Below are positions 8,628 through 17,165 of a stretch of 64,000 nt of DNA, one piece after another. Numbering within the stretch: the stretch's first letter is position 1; every line of letters starts with the position of its first letter. Location: the NCBI RefSeq assembly GCF_036346295.1, contig NZ_CP107819.1, positions 8,246,001 through 8,310,000 of the forward strand, read 5' to 3'. Source of the DNA: Streptomyces sp. NBC_00536 (GTDB taxonomy: Bacteria; Actinomycetota; Actinomycetes; Streptomycetales; Streptomycetaceae). The notes under the pieces were generated by a model, which did not search any database, was not told the DNA's origin, and saw only the letters and a list, made by a program, of their open reading frames with translations. The position numbers were made by a program, and so were the translations under genes.

Positions 8628-9131
8628 ATGAGCATCGGTAGCCATGAGAAATCAGGTCTCTCCAAGAGCGTCTGGGGCGACGCGGACTTCGAGGAAATGG
8701 GCTGGCATGACGCCACGATCCACGGCTTGTCCGTCCAGCCGACCGACGACATCCTGCCGCGTCTTTTCCTCGACCTCGACTACATCGTCCGCTGGGTCCA
8801 CCCGGTTCCGCCCGCAACGCACTTTTCGTTCTGGGTCTCCCCGGCGACACTTGTCTTCGACGATGTCTTCGACCTTGAGGGTGACCTCGACTTCAAGGGG
8901 TTCGCCCTGGACCTGGAGATCGACGGGGTGCACCGACTGGTGCCGGACGATGCCCGCCAGGACTTTTCACACCTGCCGCTCTGGCACATCGAAGGTCACG
9001 CGTTCGAGTTGAAGTTCCGAGCCTCCGGCTTCCGTCAGTACTTCCGGCAGGCTCCGAGACTCGTAGCCCGACAGGTATTGCCCAATGCCGAACGTGGGGG
9101 CTGCGCCTTCACCGAGCTTGGCTTCAGCTGA
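8628..9131 (+). CDS. Hypothetical protein with WHDATIHGL motif
   Basis: 167 aa from ATG 8628; an in-frame TTG at 8616 is possible and neither start has a strong ribosome site. The protein is acidic, with alternating hydrophobic residues suggesting a beta-rich fold. The short WHDATIHG segment near residue 30 and the later WHIEGHAFELKFRASGFRQ block look conserved and resemble small hypothetical proteins found beside toxin or immunity genes. No catalytic motif is evident. It lies between an IS5 scrap and a truncated gene, so its neighbourhood has been rearranged. Confidence 0.6.
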   Translation: MSIGSHEKSGLSKSVWGDADFEEMGWHDATIHGLSVQPTDDILPRLFLDLDYIVRWVHPVPPATHFSFWVSPATLVFDDVFDLEGDLDFKGFALDLEIDGVHRLVPDDARQDFSHLPLWHIEGHAFELKFRASGFRQYFRQAPRLVARQVLPNAERGGCAFTELGFS

Positions 9132-9188
9132 CATGCCACCCTCCGGGCCATCTGTCAAAGGTGAGCACCAGCACCAGCGAAGACTGGG

Positions 9189-9597
9189 CTAGCCAGATCT
9201 CAAACGCGGTCTGAGGTTTGCATCCCCGCACGCCCAGGGGCCTTCGGCCAGAGAGCCCAGCGGTGTACGAAAAACCGGGACCTCGCTGTCCAGGGAGATG
9301 ACGACGCTGCCCTCGCTCAGCAGTAGCGCACGGCTCATGACCGCTCGGCTGTCGTCCATGGCGAGCACCTCGTGTCCGGCGAGGTCTGTGTCCACGGCGA
9401 GCAACTTGCCGTCTCGCCAGAACACCGCGGTCCCCTCGCAGGCCATCGCGGGGTAGGAGATGCGGTAGGCAGTTCGGTTTTCGAGCTCGGGGCAGCTGGC
9501 GATGCCGTTCTTGTCGACGAGCAGTGCCCCGTGGCTGGCCCAGCACACGGTCTCAGCGCCGTCCCGGCCGAAGCGCCCGGTCGTGAACCGTCGTCCT
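9189..9597 (-). pseudogene. Truncated C-terminal gene fragment behind the hydrolase
   Basis: In the frame ending with TAG at 9191-9189, about 130 codons downstream of the hydrolase stop read like a real protein (TVCWASHGALLVDKNG, GTAVFWRDGKLLAVDTDLAG, LLLSEGSVVISLDSEV). They are rich in beta-strand pairs, as in WD40/PQQ-like repeats. The same frame upstream of about 9600 is only an Arg/Ser/Pro-rich shadow of the hydrolase gene. No start codon with a ribosome site is visible. I read this as a gene that lost its 5' part at a recombination joint around 9600. Confidence 0.45.
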
Positions 9598-10440
9598 CTA
9601 CCCGAGCGTGAGCATCGCCTGGGCGACCGCGCCGACCGCCTCCTCGGGGATCGCGGTGGCGGCCTCCTCCAGGACGAGCAGCCGTGCCCGGGGGATCTCG
9701 CGCGCGATCGCCTCGCCGTTGCCGACGGGGAAGAACCGGTCGCTGCGGCCGTGGACAACGAGCGTGGGGATCGCGATCCCGGGTAGGCGCTCGCGCCAAC
9801 GGGGTTCGCAGTCGAGCCTGGAGAACACCAGGCCCATCTGGTTGGCCATCCGGACCGGGGATGGGGCGGTGGGCGTACGGTCCCAGATGCGCGCGGCGAT
9901 CGCGCGCGCGGCGGCGGGGTCGTCGCCGCGGATCTCCGCGCCGGCGACGGCGAATTCCGCCACCGCCTCCCGGTCGGTCCAGTCGGGCATCGGACGGGCG
10001 AACAACCGGCTCATCATTGCTCGGTCATGGTCGGGGAGATCATCGTCGGGCGGGCCGGGCGCGACCGGGCGGGTGCCGACCAGGGTGAGTGCCGAGAATG
10101 CGCCCGGATGGTCGAGCGCGGCCACCTGGGCGACCATCCCGCCGACGCCGATGCCTGCGAGGTGCGCGGGCCTGCCGCCGAGCGCGTCGGCAAGCGCCGC
10201 CGCGTCGGCGGCGAGGTCGCGCAGTGTGTAGGCGGGCGCCTGGGGGTCCGCCGTCGTGGACTCTCCGCTGTCGCGCAGGTCGTAGCGCACCACGCGGCGG
10301 CCGCCGACGGCGAGGCGTTCGCACAACGCGTCGGGCCAGGAGAGCATCGTCGTCCCGCCCGTGAGCAGGATGAGTGGCGCGTCGTCGTCACCGAACGACT
10401 CGATGCCCAGGGTGATCTCATTGACGTTGATGGCGGTCAT
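9598..10440 (-). CDS. RdmC-like alpha/beta hydrolase fold protein lacking the catalytic Ser and His
   Basis: 280 aa from ATG 10440 (MTAINVNEITLGIESFGD), preceded by AAGGTGA. The N-terminal half resembles the aclacinomycin methylesterase RdmC group: an oxyanion segment LLTGGTTMLSWPDAL, then VVRYDLRDSGEST. The nucleophile elbow, normally GxSxG, reads GIGVG, so Ser is replaced by Gly (about residue 98). The acid is kept (VHGRSDRFFP), but the usual GxGH before the last helix reads EEAATAIPEE, without His. Two of the three catalytic residues are therefore missing. It is either a pseudoenzyme or uses another chemistry. Confidence 0.75.
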   Translation of the reverse strand: MTAINVNEITLGIESFGDDDAPLILLTGGTTMLSWPDALCERLAVGGRRVVRYDLRDSGESTTADPQAPAYTLRDLAADAAALADALGGRPAHLAGIGVGGMVAQVAALDHPGAFSALTLVGTRPVAPGPPDDDLPDHDRAMMSRLFARPMPDWTDREAVAEFAVAGAEIRGDDPAAARAIAARIWDRTPTAPSPVRMANQMGLVFSRLDCEPRWRERLPGIAIPTLVVHGRSDRFFPVGNGEAIAREIPRARLLVLEEAATAIPEEAVGAVAQAMLTLG

Positions 10441-10601
10441 CGGATCACCTTGCTGACGCGGTAGCAGGTTTCTCGTCCCAGCCATTCGGCCCGTCGACTC
10501 CGTCGAAGAGCTTGCGGTTGGGCACGGTCGAGGGAGCCCGAGGCGTCAGCGATGATTCGAGTCATACAAGGCAGACCCGATCCGCCACCCAAACTCATCG
10601 C

Positions 10602-10756
10602 TCACGCACGAGCTGGCGGGGCACCGCGCAGCTCGCGCAGGTCCGGGATGTGGTTGTAGAAACGTGCCCGGCTAGACGCCGACCAGCTTGGCGATCGAGG
10701 TGATCGAGGTGATCGAGCGGCCCGGGTCGGGCACCCGGCCTCGGTGAGTGCCTCTT
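10602..10756 (-). pseudogene. Serine recombinase/resolvase C-terminal HTH remnant
   Basis: Read piecewise in three minus-strand frames, this gives EALTEAGCPTRAARS, then SITSIAKLVGV-stop, then FYNHIPDLRELR-GAPPARA-stop. That is the typical C-terminal HTH of serine recombinases (SI..IAKLLGVSPGTLYNHIPDLRELR). A 9-bp duplication (GATCGAGGT twice, 10693-10710), a nonsense codon and a one-base insertion break it. The catalytic domain is absent. Confidence 0.5.
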
Positions 10757-11138
10757 GGCGGCATTTTCTGTACCGCAACTACTCGCGCCCGGACAGTTCC
10801 TCGATGATGCGGAAGGTCATGATCCGTATAGAGGGTGCGCTCGGATTCAAATGCGAGTCAACGCGCGGCCCTCGCTGTCCGGCGAGGTGCACCACATGGG
10901 CCCGTCAGCGCCCGGGCTCCGGGCGTGATGCCCGTTTCGGCCCCGCCGCCACGCCTCTTCTGGATAGGCTGGTGAGGTGTCGGGAAGCGAGATATCTGAT
11001 CCGCGGATTGCCTACAGCAGGCATATCGGCCAAGACGGTACTGGCCTTGCTCCGGACGGCGCTGAACCCCGTTCGGACGGCTCAAGCGCTACCGCGCTGC
11101 CACCGCTTCCTCGACGAGTCCGGCCCGCCGGCCCGCAC
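10757..11138. other. Intergenic, no convincing gene
   Basis: This 382-bp stretch lies between the recombinase remnant and the next small gene. Open frames run through it on both strands but are Arg/Ala-rich with no ribosome sites. Nothing beyond possible decayed mobile-element flanks could be recognised. Confidence 0.4.
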
Positions 11139-11543
11139 ATGGCGGACTCCAGTGACCACGACCGTCCCAAGCGTCCCGACCCGCCCCCGGTGTCGCGCAT
11201 GCCAGACGAGGTCCGGGGTCGGCTTTCACACCTGCGGCGAGGATTGCCGCGGCGCGTCCCGCGTGGCTCGATCGAAAGCGCGTCCGAGGCGCTTCAACGC
11301 CAGGCCGAGCCTGAGCTGTTCAACGAAATCCTGGCCGGTGGCGCGATAGCAGCCTCTGTGACCGCCGCCGCGACCGTCGCCAAGGCGAAGATCGACGCCA
11401 ACACTCAACGGCGCAGGGATGAAACGGACGCGGAGACTCAAAGACTCAAGATCGAGTCGGACGAGCGTGTGGCAAAGTTCCAGGCCACGAAAGCAGCTCA
11501 AATCGCTCGATTCCTCCAGGCGCGACAGCGGTCCGACGAGTGA
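11139..11543 (+). CDS. Small hypothetical protein with charged C-terminal coiled coil
   Basis: 134 aa from ATG 11139 (MADSSDHDRPKRPDPPPV); the frame is open upstream to 10977, and no start has a good ribosome site. The N-terminus is Pro/Arg-rich. A short Ala-rich helix (ILAGGAIAASVTAAATVAK) follows. The last 60 residues, rich in Asp, Glu, Arg, Gln and Thr, look like a coiled coil. It could be a small membrane-associated or phage-like protein. The function is unknown, and it sits just before the injection-system effector gene. Confidence 0.4.
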   Translation: MADSSDHDRPKRPDPPPVSRMPDEVRGRLSHLRRGLPRRVPRGSIESASEALQRQAEPELFNEILAGGAIAASVTAAATVAKAKIDANTQRRRDETDAETQRLKIESDERVAKFQATKAAQIARFLQARQRSDE

Positions 11544-12021
11544 ACTGACGATTGCTCAGTGGGATCGGATAGCCCGCTGCTGCGGGGGTTGCAGGCTGGC
11601 GCTGATTCCACCGTGCAGGACGCTGACGGCTCGTGGGCGGGCAACTGCGGGCGCTCGTCAGGCTGGAGCAGGTGCTGTCCTCGCGGCTGCGCCGACGGGT
11701 GTGGGCCCTCCAGGCCTACTCCGTGGCCGTGCCCGCAGATCGTCCGGAGCCGGAGTCTCCGCGGAAGGGCTGACGACCCTGGTGTCCGCCGTCTCGCGAC
11801 CCGCTACGCCCGCTCGACCCCGCCGACCGGCTGAGACGGGCCGGGACCCGGCCGGATGCGCGCCCGGGCTACCCGCCCCGACGGCCCGGCGTCTCGTGTC
11901 CGTATCCGTATCCGCACCCGGTATGCCCTCAAGGCTGCCCCGGTGGCCATTCCGCAGTCGGTGGTACGCGGATACAACAGCGGGACGGAGACGGGGACGG
12001 CACCGGAGGGGCGGGGCAGAC
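11544..12021. other. 478-bp gap upstream of the effector gene
   Basis: It contains one short GTG frame at 11633-11773 (46 codons) with coding-like composition (LRALVRLEQVLSSRLRRRVWALQAY). This is either a tiny gene or the tail of a lost one. The rest shows no coding signal. The promoter of the effector gene should lie near 11950-12000. Confidence 0.35.
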
Positions 12022-15000
12022 GTGGTCGCGCACGAAGAACGAGCCGAGTCGAAGGCCAAGGGCCAGGGTGCCGCAGCGCGCCAGGTCCGCGGCGTCGCGG
12101 GGCGCGGGCCCGAGGACCAGGCGCGGCTGCTCGACCTGGCGGGGCTGGTGGGCAATCGCGTGGTCGCGCGCCTCGTCGCGCAGCGGCGTCACGCGCACGG
12201 GCCCGCCTGCGGGCACGGCGAGGTGGAGGACACCAGCCCGGCCGGACAGAGCGATCTGCTCCACAGGGCCCTGGCCGAGTCTCCGGGGCGCCCGCTGCCG
12301 CCGGTGCTGGAGAAGGAGGCGAGCGCCTTCTACGGGCGCGACATGTCGCCCACCCGCCTCCACGACGGTCCGGTGGCCCAGCGGGCCACCGCGGCGATGG
12401 GCGCCGAGGCGATGACGGTCGGCCACCACGTGTTCCTGCCCCCGGAAGCGGCCAGGAAGAAGCACGTGGTCGGTCACGAGCTGAGCCACGTGAAGGAGAA
12501 CCTGCACGGCGTGCGGGAGACCGGTACCGACAACGGTGCCGGGGTCACGATCACCGATCCCGGCCAGGGTTCCGAGCGATCGGCCGATACCGACGGCGCC
12601 GCCTTCGCCGCGGGGGCGGGAACCGCCCCGTCGGTGGCGGTGCGGCGGGCGGTGGCGGCGGGCTCCGAGGGGGCCGGTGAGGGCGGGCGGGGCGCGGTCC
12701 AGCGTTCGCCCCTGGGCACCACGGGGACGGGCCACGGCAGCAGTTGCTGCGCCGGGCACCACGTGCAGCGGATGCCCAAGAAGGACTCGCAGAGCAGCGC
12801 GAAGAACGCGAAGAACGCGAAGGGCGACGGCGGGGACAAGAGCAGGGCGAAGGACAAGGGCAAGGGCAGGGCGACCGCAGCCTCCGCCAGCGCCTCCGGA
12901 CGGGGCACTTGGGAGGAGAGCGTCGCGCGGATCAGCGAGCTCGCCAACAAGTGCACCTGCGCGCAGGTGTACGGGCGCCGCGCCGGCCGCACCCCCGCCC
13001 AGGCGATCCTGCACTACGCGCGCTCGTACAAGCAGCAGCCGGACGAGCAGAGCCTGCGCCACCTCAGCCGCGTCCTCTTCCAGGAACTGCAGGCCGGGGG
13101 ACAGGAGGAGGAAGCGCACACACCGCGGCCGGCGGAGGCCAAGGAGAAGGAACTCCAGTCGATGCTGGCCAACGACCACCTGCTCTTCGCCACCAACCTC
13201 AACGCGTCCGTCGCACGGCTGCACTCGGCGCTGCTGGCCGAGAGCCCCCTGGTGGAGGGACGGCCTCCGGTGGAGGACGCTCATGGCGACAGCCTGCGCC
13301 GGCTCCTGCTCACCGGGCACGGCCACGCGGAGTCGGAGAGCGAGGAGGACCCGGAACCCGCCCCGGGGTCGGCCAAACGCCCGGCCCCGGACCGCCGCCC
13401 CGGACAGAAGCGGCGCAAGACGGGTGAGAGGGCCGGTGAGAAGGCGGGGGAGAAGGCGGGCGGGGCGGCGGGCGAGGGGGCCGGCACGTACACCTCCGGC
13501 CGTGCCGCCAAACGCGACGAGGAGGCGCGGCGCGACGAGCAGGCCAGGAGGAAGATCCGCCAGGGCTTCACGCCGCAGCCGATGCCGCAGGTGCCGCCCC
13601 ACGAGGCGATGGACGTGGACGCGGACGGCCGGGACGGGACGGCGGGCGGTCCGGCGTACAAGCGGGACAACCGGACGTTGCAGGCCCTGCGCAACACGTC
13701 CTACGTCCGCATGGTCGACGTCTCCCGGGCCAGGACGAAGGACGAGGACTACCGCGCCTACCTCGCCAAGCTGATCGCCCCGGACGGCGAGTACGCCAAC
13801 TACGCGTACCTCCTCCACGACGGCACGAACAAGGACGACGTGCATGCCGAGCAGAAGCACCTGAGCCTGCTCGCCAACGCCGGGCTCGACCGAGAAGCCC
13901 CGCCGCAGGACCCCGTCCTGATCCGGGGCCGCAAACGGCCGTGCCAGGGGTGCCTGAAGCTCCTGGAGTACGTCCGCGACGAGTTGGGGATCGACCTGCG
14001 CTTCAACCCCAACGGCAACAACTTCTACGAGGGTCCCCTCAGGACCGCGGTGAAGAACTTCCGGACCGGCGACGCCGAGCAGGCCCAGCGGCTCGAGGAC
14101 CACCTCGCCGAAGGGCTCGGCGCCATCGGGCACAGCCACGTCTCGGCGCCGAGGCATGCCCAGCACGCACCTGCCGGCCCCGGGGTCGGCGAGGTGGAAG
14201 CGGATGGCAGGGGCGGCTTCCAGCAGCCCTTCACCTTGCGGAAGGTCATGAAGGAAGGGACGGACGAGGTCGCCTACGTCGAGCAGCCGAACGGCGGCGA
14301 GATGCAGACCGTGGACTCCCCCTCCACCAGCGAGGCGTCCGGGGACTCGGATGCGGAACTGGCCTCGCGGACCCGCCGCATGCGCCTCGCCGACGCATCC
14401 GGCAGGCTCAGCCTCACCGCCCGGCCCCCGGGTGCACCGCAGCCCGTCCTCACCGGAGCGGAGAAGAAGGAACGGGCGGACGCGGAATTCGAACGGGTCA
14501 TCGTGCCGCTGCTGTTGGCGAAGATGCACGACGACCTGAAGGCGGAACGGGTGAACCGCGCCGCCGAGGCGCCCTACAGGGAAACGTTCCCGCAGCCGCT
14601 GCTCCAGACGATCAAAGACCTGACGGTGGGGGACGGCGCGCGGACCACGAAGACCGCCGTGGCGAGCTGGTTCGGCATCTCGAAGTCGGCGCTGCAGGTG
14701 AGCCACTTGGCCAAACTGGGCCAGGCCGACGAGCGCAAGCAGGCCAAGGGCGCCGACGCCCAGGGCGCGCGCGAGATCGAGCGGGAAATGACTGAGCGCG
14801 ACCCCCACTTCCACACGGAATGGCAGGCCGTCCCGCAGGGCGGGAAGACATCGACGAAGTTCAGCAAGGAGTTCGCCCACTACTTGTGGTCGATCATGTA
14901 CGAGCGCCCGGCCAACCGGGTGTCGTACACCTGGCTGGCCGACTTCCTCAAGGTGGAACGCAGCACGATGAACAACCGTGCCGGGAAGATGCGCAAGGAC

Positions 15001-15048
15001 TGGGGCGACCCCCGCGAGGGCGGGGGCAGGGGCCGCTCCTCCCGCTGA
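12022..15048 (+). CDS. eCIS DUF4157-type effector with deaminase-like centre and HTH-like C-terminus
   Basis: 1008 aa from GTG 12022 (ribosome site CGGAGGGG); the frame is open to 11419 but not protein-like upstream. Residues 70-200 resemble the eCIS-core DUF4157 domain, with SPGRPLPPVLE and the zincin motif HELSH at about 152-156. VQR-bearing linkers (AVQRSPLG, HHVQRMPKK) and a long Lys/Glu/Gly/Ala linker (260-520) follow. Residues 580-680 carry HAEQ (His608, Glu610) and P-C-Q-G-C (Cys641, Cys644). That spacing is typical of zinc-dependent nucleic-acid deaminases, including polymorphic-toxin deaminases. The last 170 residues contain two HTH-like stretches (ASWFGISKSALQ, LADFLKVERSTMN). The gene is convergent with the baseplate end of the injection-system operon. 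A cargo deaminase toxin is inferred. Confidence 0.7.
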   Translation: MVAHEERAESKAKGQGAAARQVRGVAGRGPEDQARLLDLAGLVGNRVVARLVAQRRHAHGPACGHGEVEDTSPAGQSDLLHRALAESPGRPLPPVLEKEASAFYGRDMSPTRLHDGPVAQRATAAMGAEAMTVGHHVFLPPEAARKKHVVGHELSHVKENLHGVRETGTDNGAGVTITDPGQGSERSADTDGAAFAAGAGTAPSVAVRRAVAAGSEGAGEGGRGAVQRSPLGTTGTGHGSSCCAGHHVQRMPKKDSQSSAKNAKNAKGDGGDKSRAKDKGKGRATAASASASGRGTWEESVARISELANKCTCAQVYGRRAGRTPAQAILHYARSYKQQPDEQSLRHLSRVLFQELQAGGQEEEAHTPRPAEAKEKELQSMLANDHLLFATNLNASVARLHSALLAESPLVEGRPPVEDAHGDSLRRLLLTGHGHAESESEEDPEPAPGSAKRPAPDRRPGQKRRKTGERAGEKAGEKAGGAAGEGAGTYTSGRAAKRDEEARRDEQARRKIRQGFTPQPMPQVPPHEAMDVDADGRDGTAGGPAYKRDNRTLQALRNTSYVRMVDVSRARTKDEDYRAYLAKLIAPDGEYANYAYLLHDGTNKDDVHAEQKHLSLLANAGLDREAPPQDPVLIRGRKRPCQGCLKLLEYVRDELGIDLRFNPNGNNFYEGPLRTAVKNFRTGDAEQAQRLEDHLAEGLGAIGHSHVSAPRHAQHAPAGPGVGEVEADGRGGFQQPFTLRKVMKEGTDEVAYVEQPNGGEMQTVDSPSTSEASGDSDAELASRTRRMRLADASGRLSLTARPPGAPQPVLTGAEKKERADAEFERVIVPLLLAKMHDDLKAERVNRAAEAPYRETFPQPLLQTIKDLTVGDGARTTKTAVASWFGISKSALQVSHLAKLGQADERKQAKGADAQGAREIEREMTERDPHFHTEWQAVPQGGKTSTKFSKEFAHYLWSIMYERPANRVSYTWLADFLKVERSTMNNRAGKMRKDWGDPREGGGRGRSSR

Positions 15049-15072
15049 AACGCCGGCGCCAGCGCGGACGCG

Positions 15073-16596
15073 TCAGCGGTTGGCGTTCGACGGGCCGAAG
15101 AACTCGATCTCCGCGAGGGCTGCCTGCTTGTCGGCGGAGGCGGCGTACGACGACTCGATGATGAAGCGGACCTTGGTGACCTCGCCGACGCGGAACGGAC
15201 GCCGCTGGCCACCCGCCCCCTGGTCCAGGGTCAGCCGGTGCGTGGTGACCTTGCCGTCCTTCCCGGTGACGGTCGCGGTGACGTGGTGCGGCAGGGCGGA
15301 CTCGCCGAGCTTGTCGGCCCGTCCGGAGACCCCCGGGGTGATGATCACGTCGAGCAGCCGGGTCGGCTCGCCGAAGGTGACCTCGATCCATTCGCCCTGC
15401 CCGGACTGCGAGACGCCGGGCCCCCACCAGGTGTTGCTGTGCTTGTCGAAGGCCAGCTCCGGCTGGTGGCCGGGGTACGAGCGGGAGGCCGTGATCCGGT
15501 CCGGGGCGACCGGGGCCCGCTTGGCGAAGTGGTCCTTGGCGGCGTCGATGCCATCGGGCAGGTAGGCGAAGCCGAGGACGGCCAGGGCGACGACGACCGC
15601 GAGGGTGATCCAGGTGCCGGCGCGGCCGAAGACGCGGCGCAGCCGGGGCCGTTCGCCCGCCCAGGGGGTCGCGCGGCCCTGTCCACCGAAGAGCCGGCGC
15701 CACCAGGGCGGCCGTACGGACGCGGCGGCCCCGCCCGGCTCGGCCAGGGGCATCGCGCAACGCACGCAGTAGTGGCGGTCGGGAGGGTTGGGCGTGGCGC
15801 ACCACCGGCACGGCGGGCCGCCCGCGGTGCCGGGCTGCGGCCCCGGGGCCCGTACGGCGGGCCGGTCCACCTCCGGCCGGCCGGGGAGGACGGGCGCGGC
15901 GGCCGCCGCAGGGGGGTGCGGCGCCTCGGGGTCGGCCACGGGCACGAGCAGGGAGCGCGCCCGGTCGGACATGGTGTCGCTGAGCGGGTGCGGGTGCGGG
16001 TGCGGGGCGGCCGGTACGGGCCGGGTGGGCGCGGTCTCCTCCGGCGCCGGGGTACCCGGGCGCGCCGGAGCGGGTCCGGTGGTCCCGGCGGGCCCGGAGC
16101 CCGCGGCCCCGTCCGGCCACGCCGGCTCTCCGGACCGGTTCTCTCCCGCGACGGACCGGTTCCCTCCGGCGACGGACCGGTTCCCTCCCGCGACGGGCCG
16201 GGGCTGCCCGGGCGCGCCCGGCGCTCCCGTACCGCCAGCCACTCCCGCCGCATCCGCCGCATCCGCCGCCCTCCCGGCCTCTCCGGGCGACGGCGGCGCC
16301 GCGTCGGCCGAACTCCGCTCCCGCGCCGGGCTTCCCGGGGGCAACGGCCGCTCCATCGGCTGCGCGACGGCGGGGTCCGGGGCGGCGGCAGCCGTGCCGA
16401 CGGGCTCGGGCCGGCCGGGCTCCGGCCCGTCCTCCGGTCGGGCGGCCGGCGCGGCTTCTCGCGGGTGGGGCGACGGGGTGGCGGGTTGTGCGGCGCGGGC
16501 GCCCTGGTTCCAGCCGAGTACGGCGCCGCACGCGTCGCAGAAGGACTGGCCCGGTTCCGCGGGCGTTCCGCACTCGGCGCAGTTCTGCGTGGTCAT
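15073..16596 (-). CDS. cisA: CisA-like zinc-ribbon, single-TM, discoidin-domain membrane protein
   Basis: 507 aa from ATG 16596, overlapping the upstream stop by ATGA. Zinc ribbon 1 uses C6, C9, C20 and C23. A Pro/Ala/Gly-rich linker follows, with a triple SVAGGNR-type repeat at 136-155. Zinc ribbon 2 uses C263, C266, C277 and C280. A single membrane helix spans about 328-346, and the external C-terminus resembles an F5/8 (discoidin) beta-sandwich (ITASRSYPGHQPELAFDKH...). Streptomyces CisA (SCO4242 in S. coelicolor), encoded at the same end of the CIS cluster, is a membrane protein reported to link the cytoplasmic injection particle to the membrane. This assignment rests on position and architecture. 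It is the last gene of the structural operon. Confidence 0.75.
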   Translation of the reverse strand: MTTQNCAECGTPAEPGQSFCDACGAVLGWNQGARAAQPATPSPHPREAAPAARPEDGPEPGRPEPVGTAAAAPDPAVAQPMERPLPPGSPARERSSADAAPPSPGEAGRAADAADAAGVAGGTGAPGAPGQPRPVAGGNRSVAGGNRSVAGENRSGEPAWPDGAAGSGPAGTTGPAPARPGTPAPEETAPTRPVPAAPHPHPHPLSDTMSDRARSLLVPVADPEAPHPPAAAAAPVLPGRPEVDRPAVRAPGPQPGTAGGPPCRWCATPNPPDRHYCVRCAMPLAEPGGAAASVRPPWWRRLFGGQGRATPWAGERPRLRRVFGRAGTWITLAVVVALAVLGFAYLPDGIDAAKDHFAKRAPVAPDRITASRSYPGHQPELAFDKHSNTWWGPGVSQSGQGEWIEVTFGEPTRLLDVIITPGVSGRADKLGESALPHHVTATVTGKDGKVTTHRLTLDQGAGGQRRPFRVGEVTKVRFIIESSYAASADKQAALAEIEFFGPSNANR

Positions 16597-17165
16597 GTGT
16601 CCAAGTTCCTTTCCACGGCGGTCACCTCGACCGCGTAGGGCATGTGGGCGGGGCGGGCTGCGGCGACGAGGGAGTCCAGGCGGTGCACGTCGGCCGGAGT
16701 CGGGTCGGGCAACCGGAGCCTGACGTGCAGCCGCGGGCGCGGGGCTCCGGGGAAGGCGCCGAGGGGACGGGCGTCCCAATCGGCCCCGCCGCTCTCGGTG
16801 ATCTCGGGCACCGCGCCGAACGCCAGCCGGACCGCTTCGGCGAGGCCGCGGCGGGTGCCGCGGATGCGGTGCAGCGCGACGGCGGCCGCGACGGCGGCCC
16901 GCAGCCGGGGCTCGCTCTCGCCGCCGTCGGTCTCGGCGCCCACCCAGGTGCCGAGCCACCGGGCGAAGTCGGCCGGGGTCAGCGCCGGGTCGAAGTAACT
17001 GTCCAGGCAGTCCAGCACGTTCAGGACGGGCGCGAGGACCTCGTCGAGTCCGGCGACGAACCGCTGGGCCAGGTCGTCGTCGGCGAAGACGGCGGGGAGC
17101 AGCGTGCCCAGGGGCAGCGAGGAGCCGAGTCCGTCGACGGACCCCCGGTAGGGAGCGGCCGTCAT
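16593..17165 (-). CDS. cis12: Baseplate/tail protein, Afp12-like (phage tail protein I type)
   Basis: 190 aa from ATG 17165, overlapping the stop of the Afp11-like gene by ATGA. The segments FDPALTPADFARWLGTWVG and HRIRGTRRGLAEAVRLAFG are hallmarks of the phage P2 tail protein I/gpI-type family found as Afp12 in contractile injection systems. Its place directly after the Afp11 homologue, with 4-bp overlaps on both sides, supports a baseplate-wedge role and strictly coupled translation. Confidence 0.85.
   Translation of the reverse strand: MTAAPYRGSVDGLGSSLPLGTLLPAVFADDDLAQRFVAGLDEVLAPVLNVLDCLDSYFDPALTPADFARWLGTWVGAETDGGESEPRLRAAVAAAVALHRIRGTRRGLAEAVRLAFGAVPEITESGGADWDARPLGAFPGAPRPRLHVRLRLPDPTPADVHRLDSLVAAARPAHMPYAVEVTAVERNLDT

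Noticed and set aside
9189-9758. 189-aa protein starting inside the hydrolase gene
   Set aside because: The first 55 residues are Arg/Ser/Pro-rich shadow of the hydrolase; only the part after about 9600 looks like protein, so it is listed as a fragment.
11929-14880. 983-codon open frame antisense to the effector
   Set aside because: Leu/Arg/Val-rich shadow frame; the plus strand has the HELSH, HAE and PCxxC motifs.
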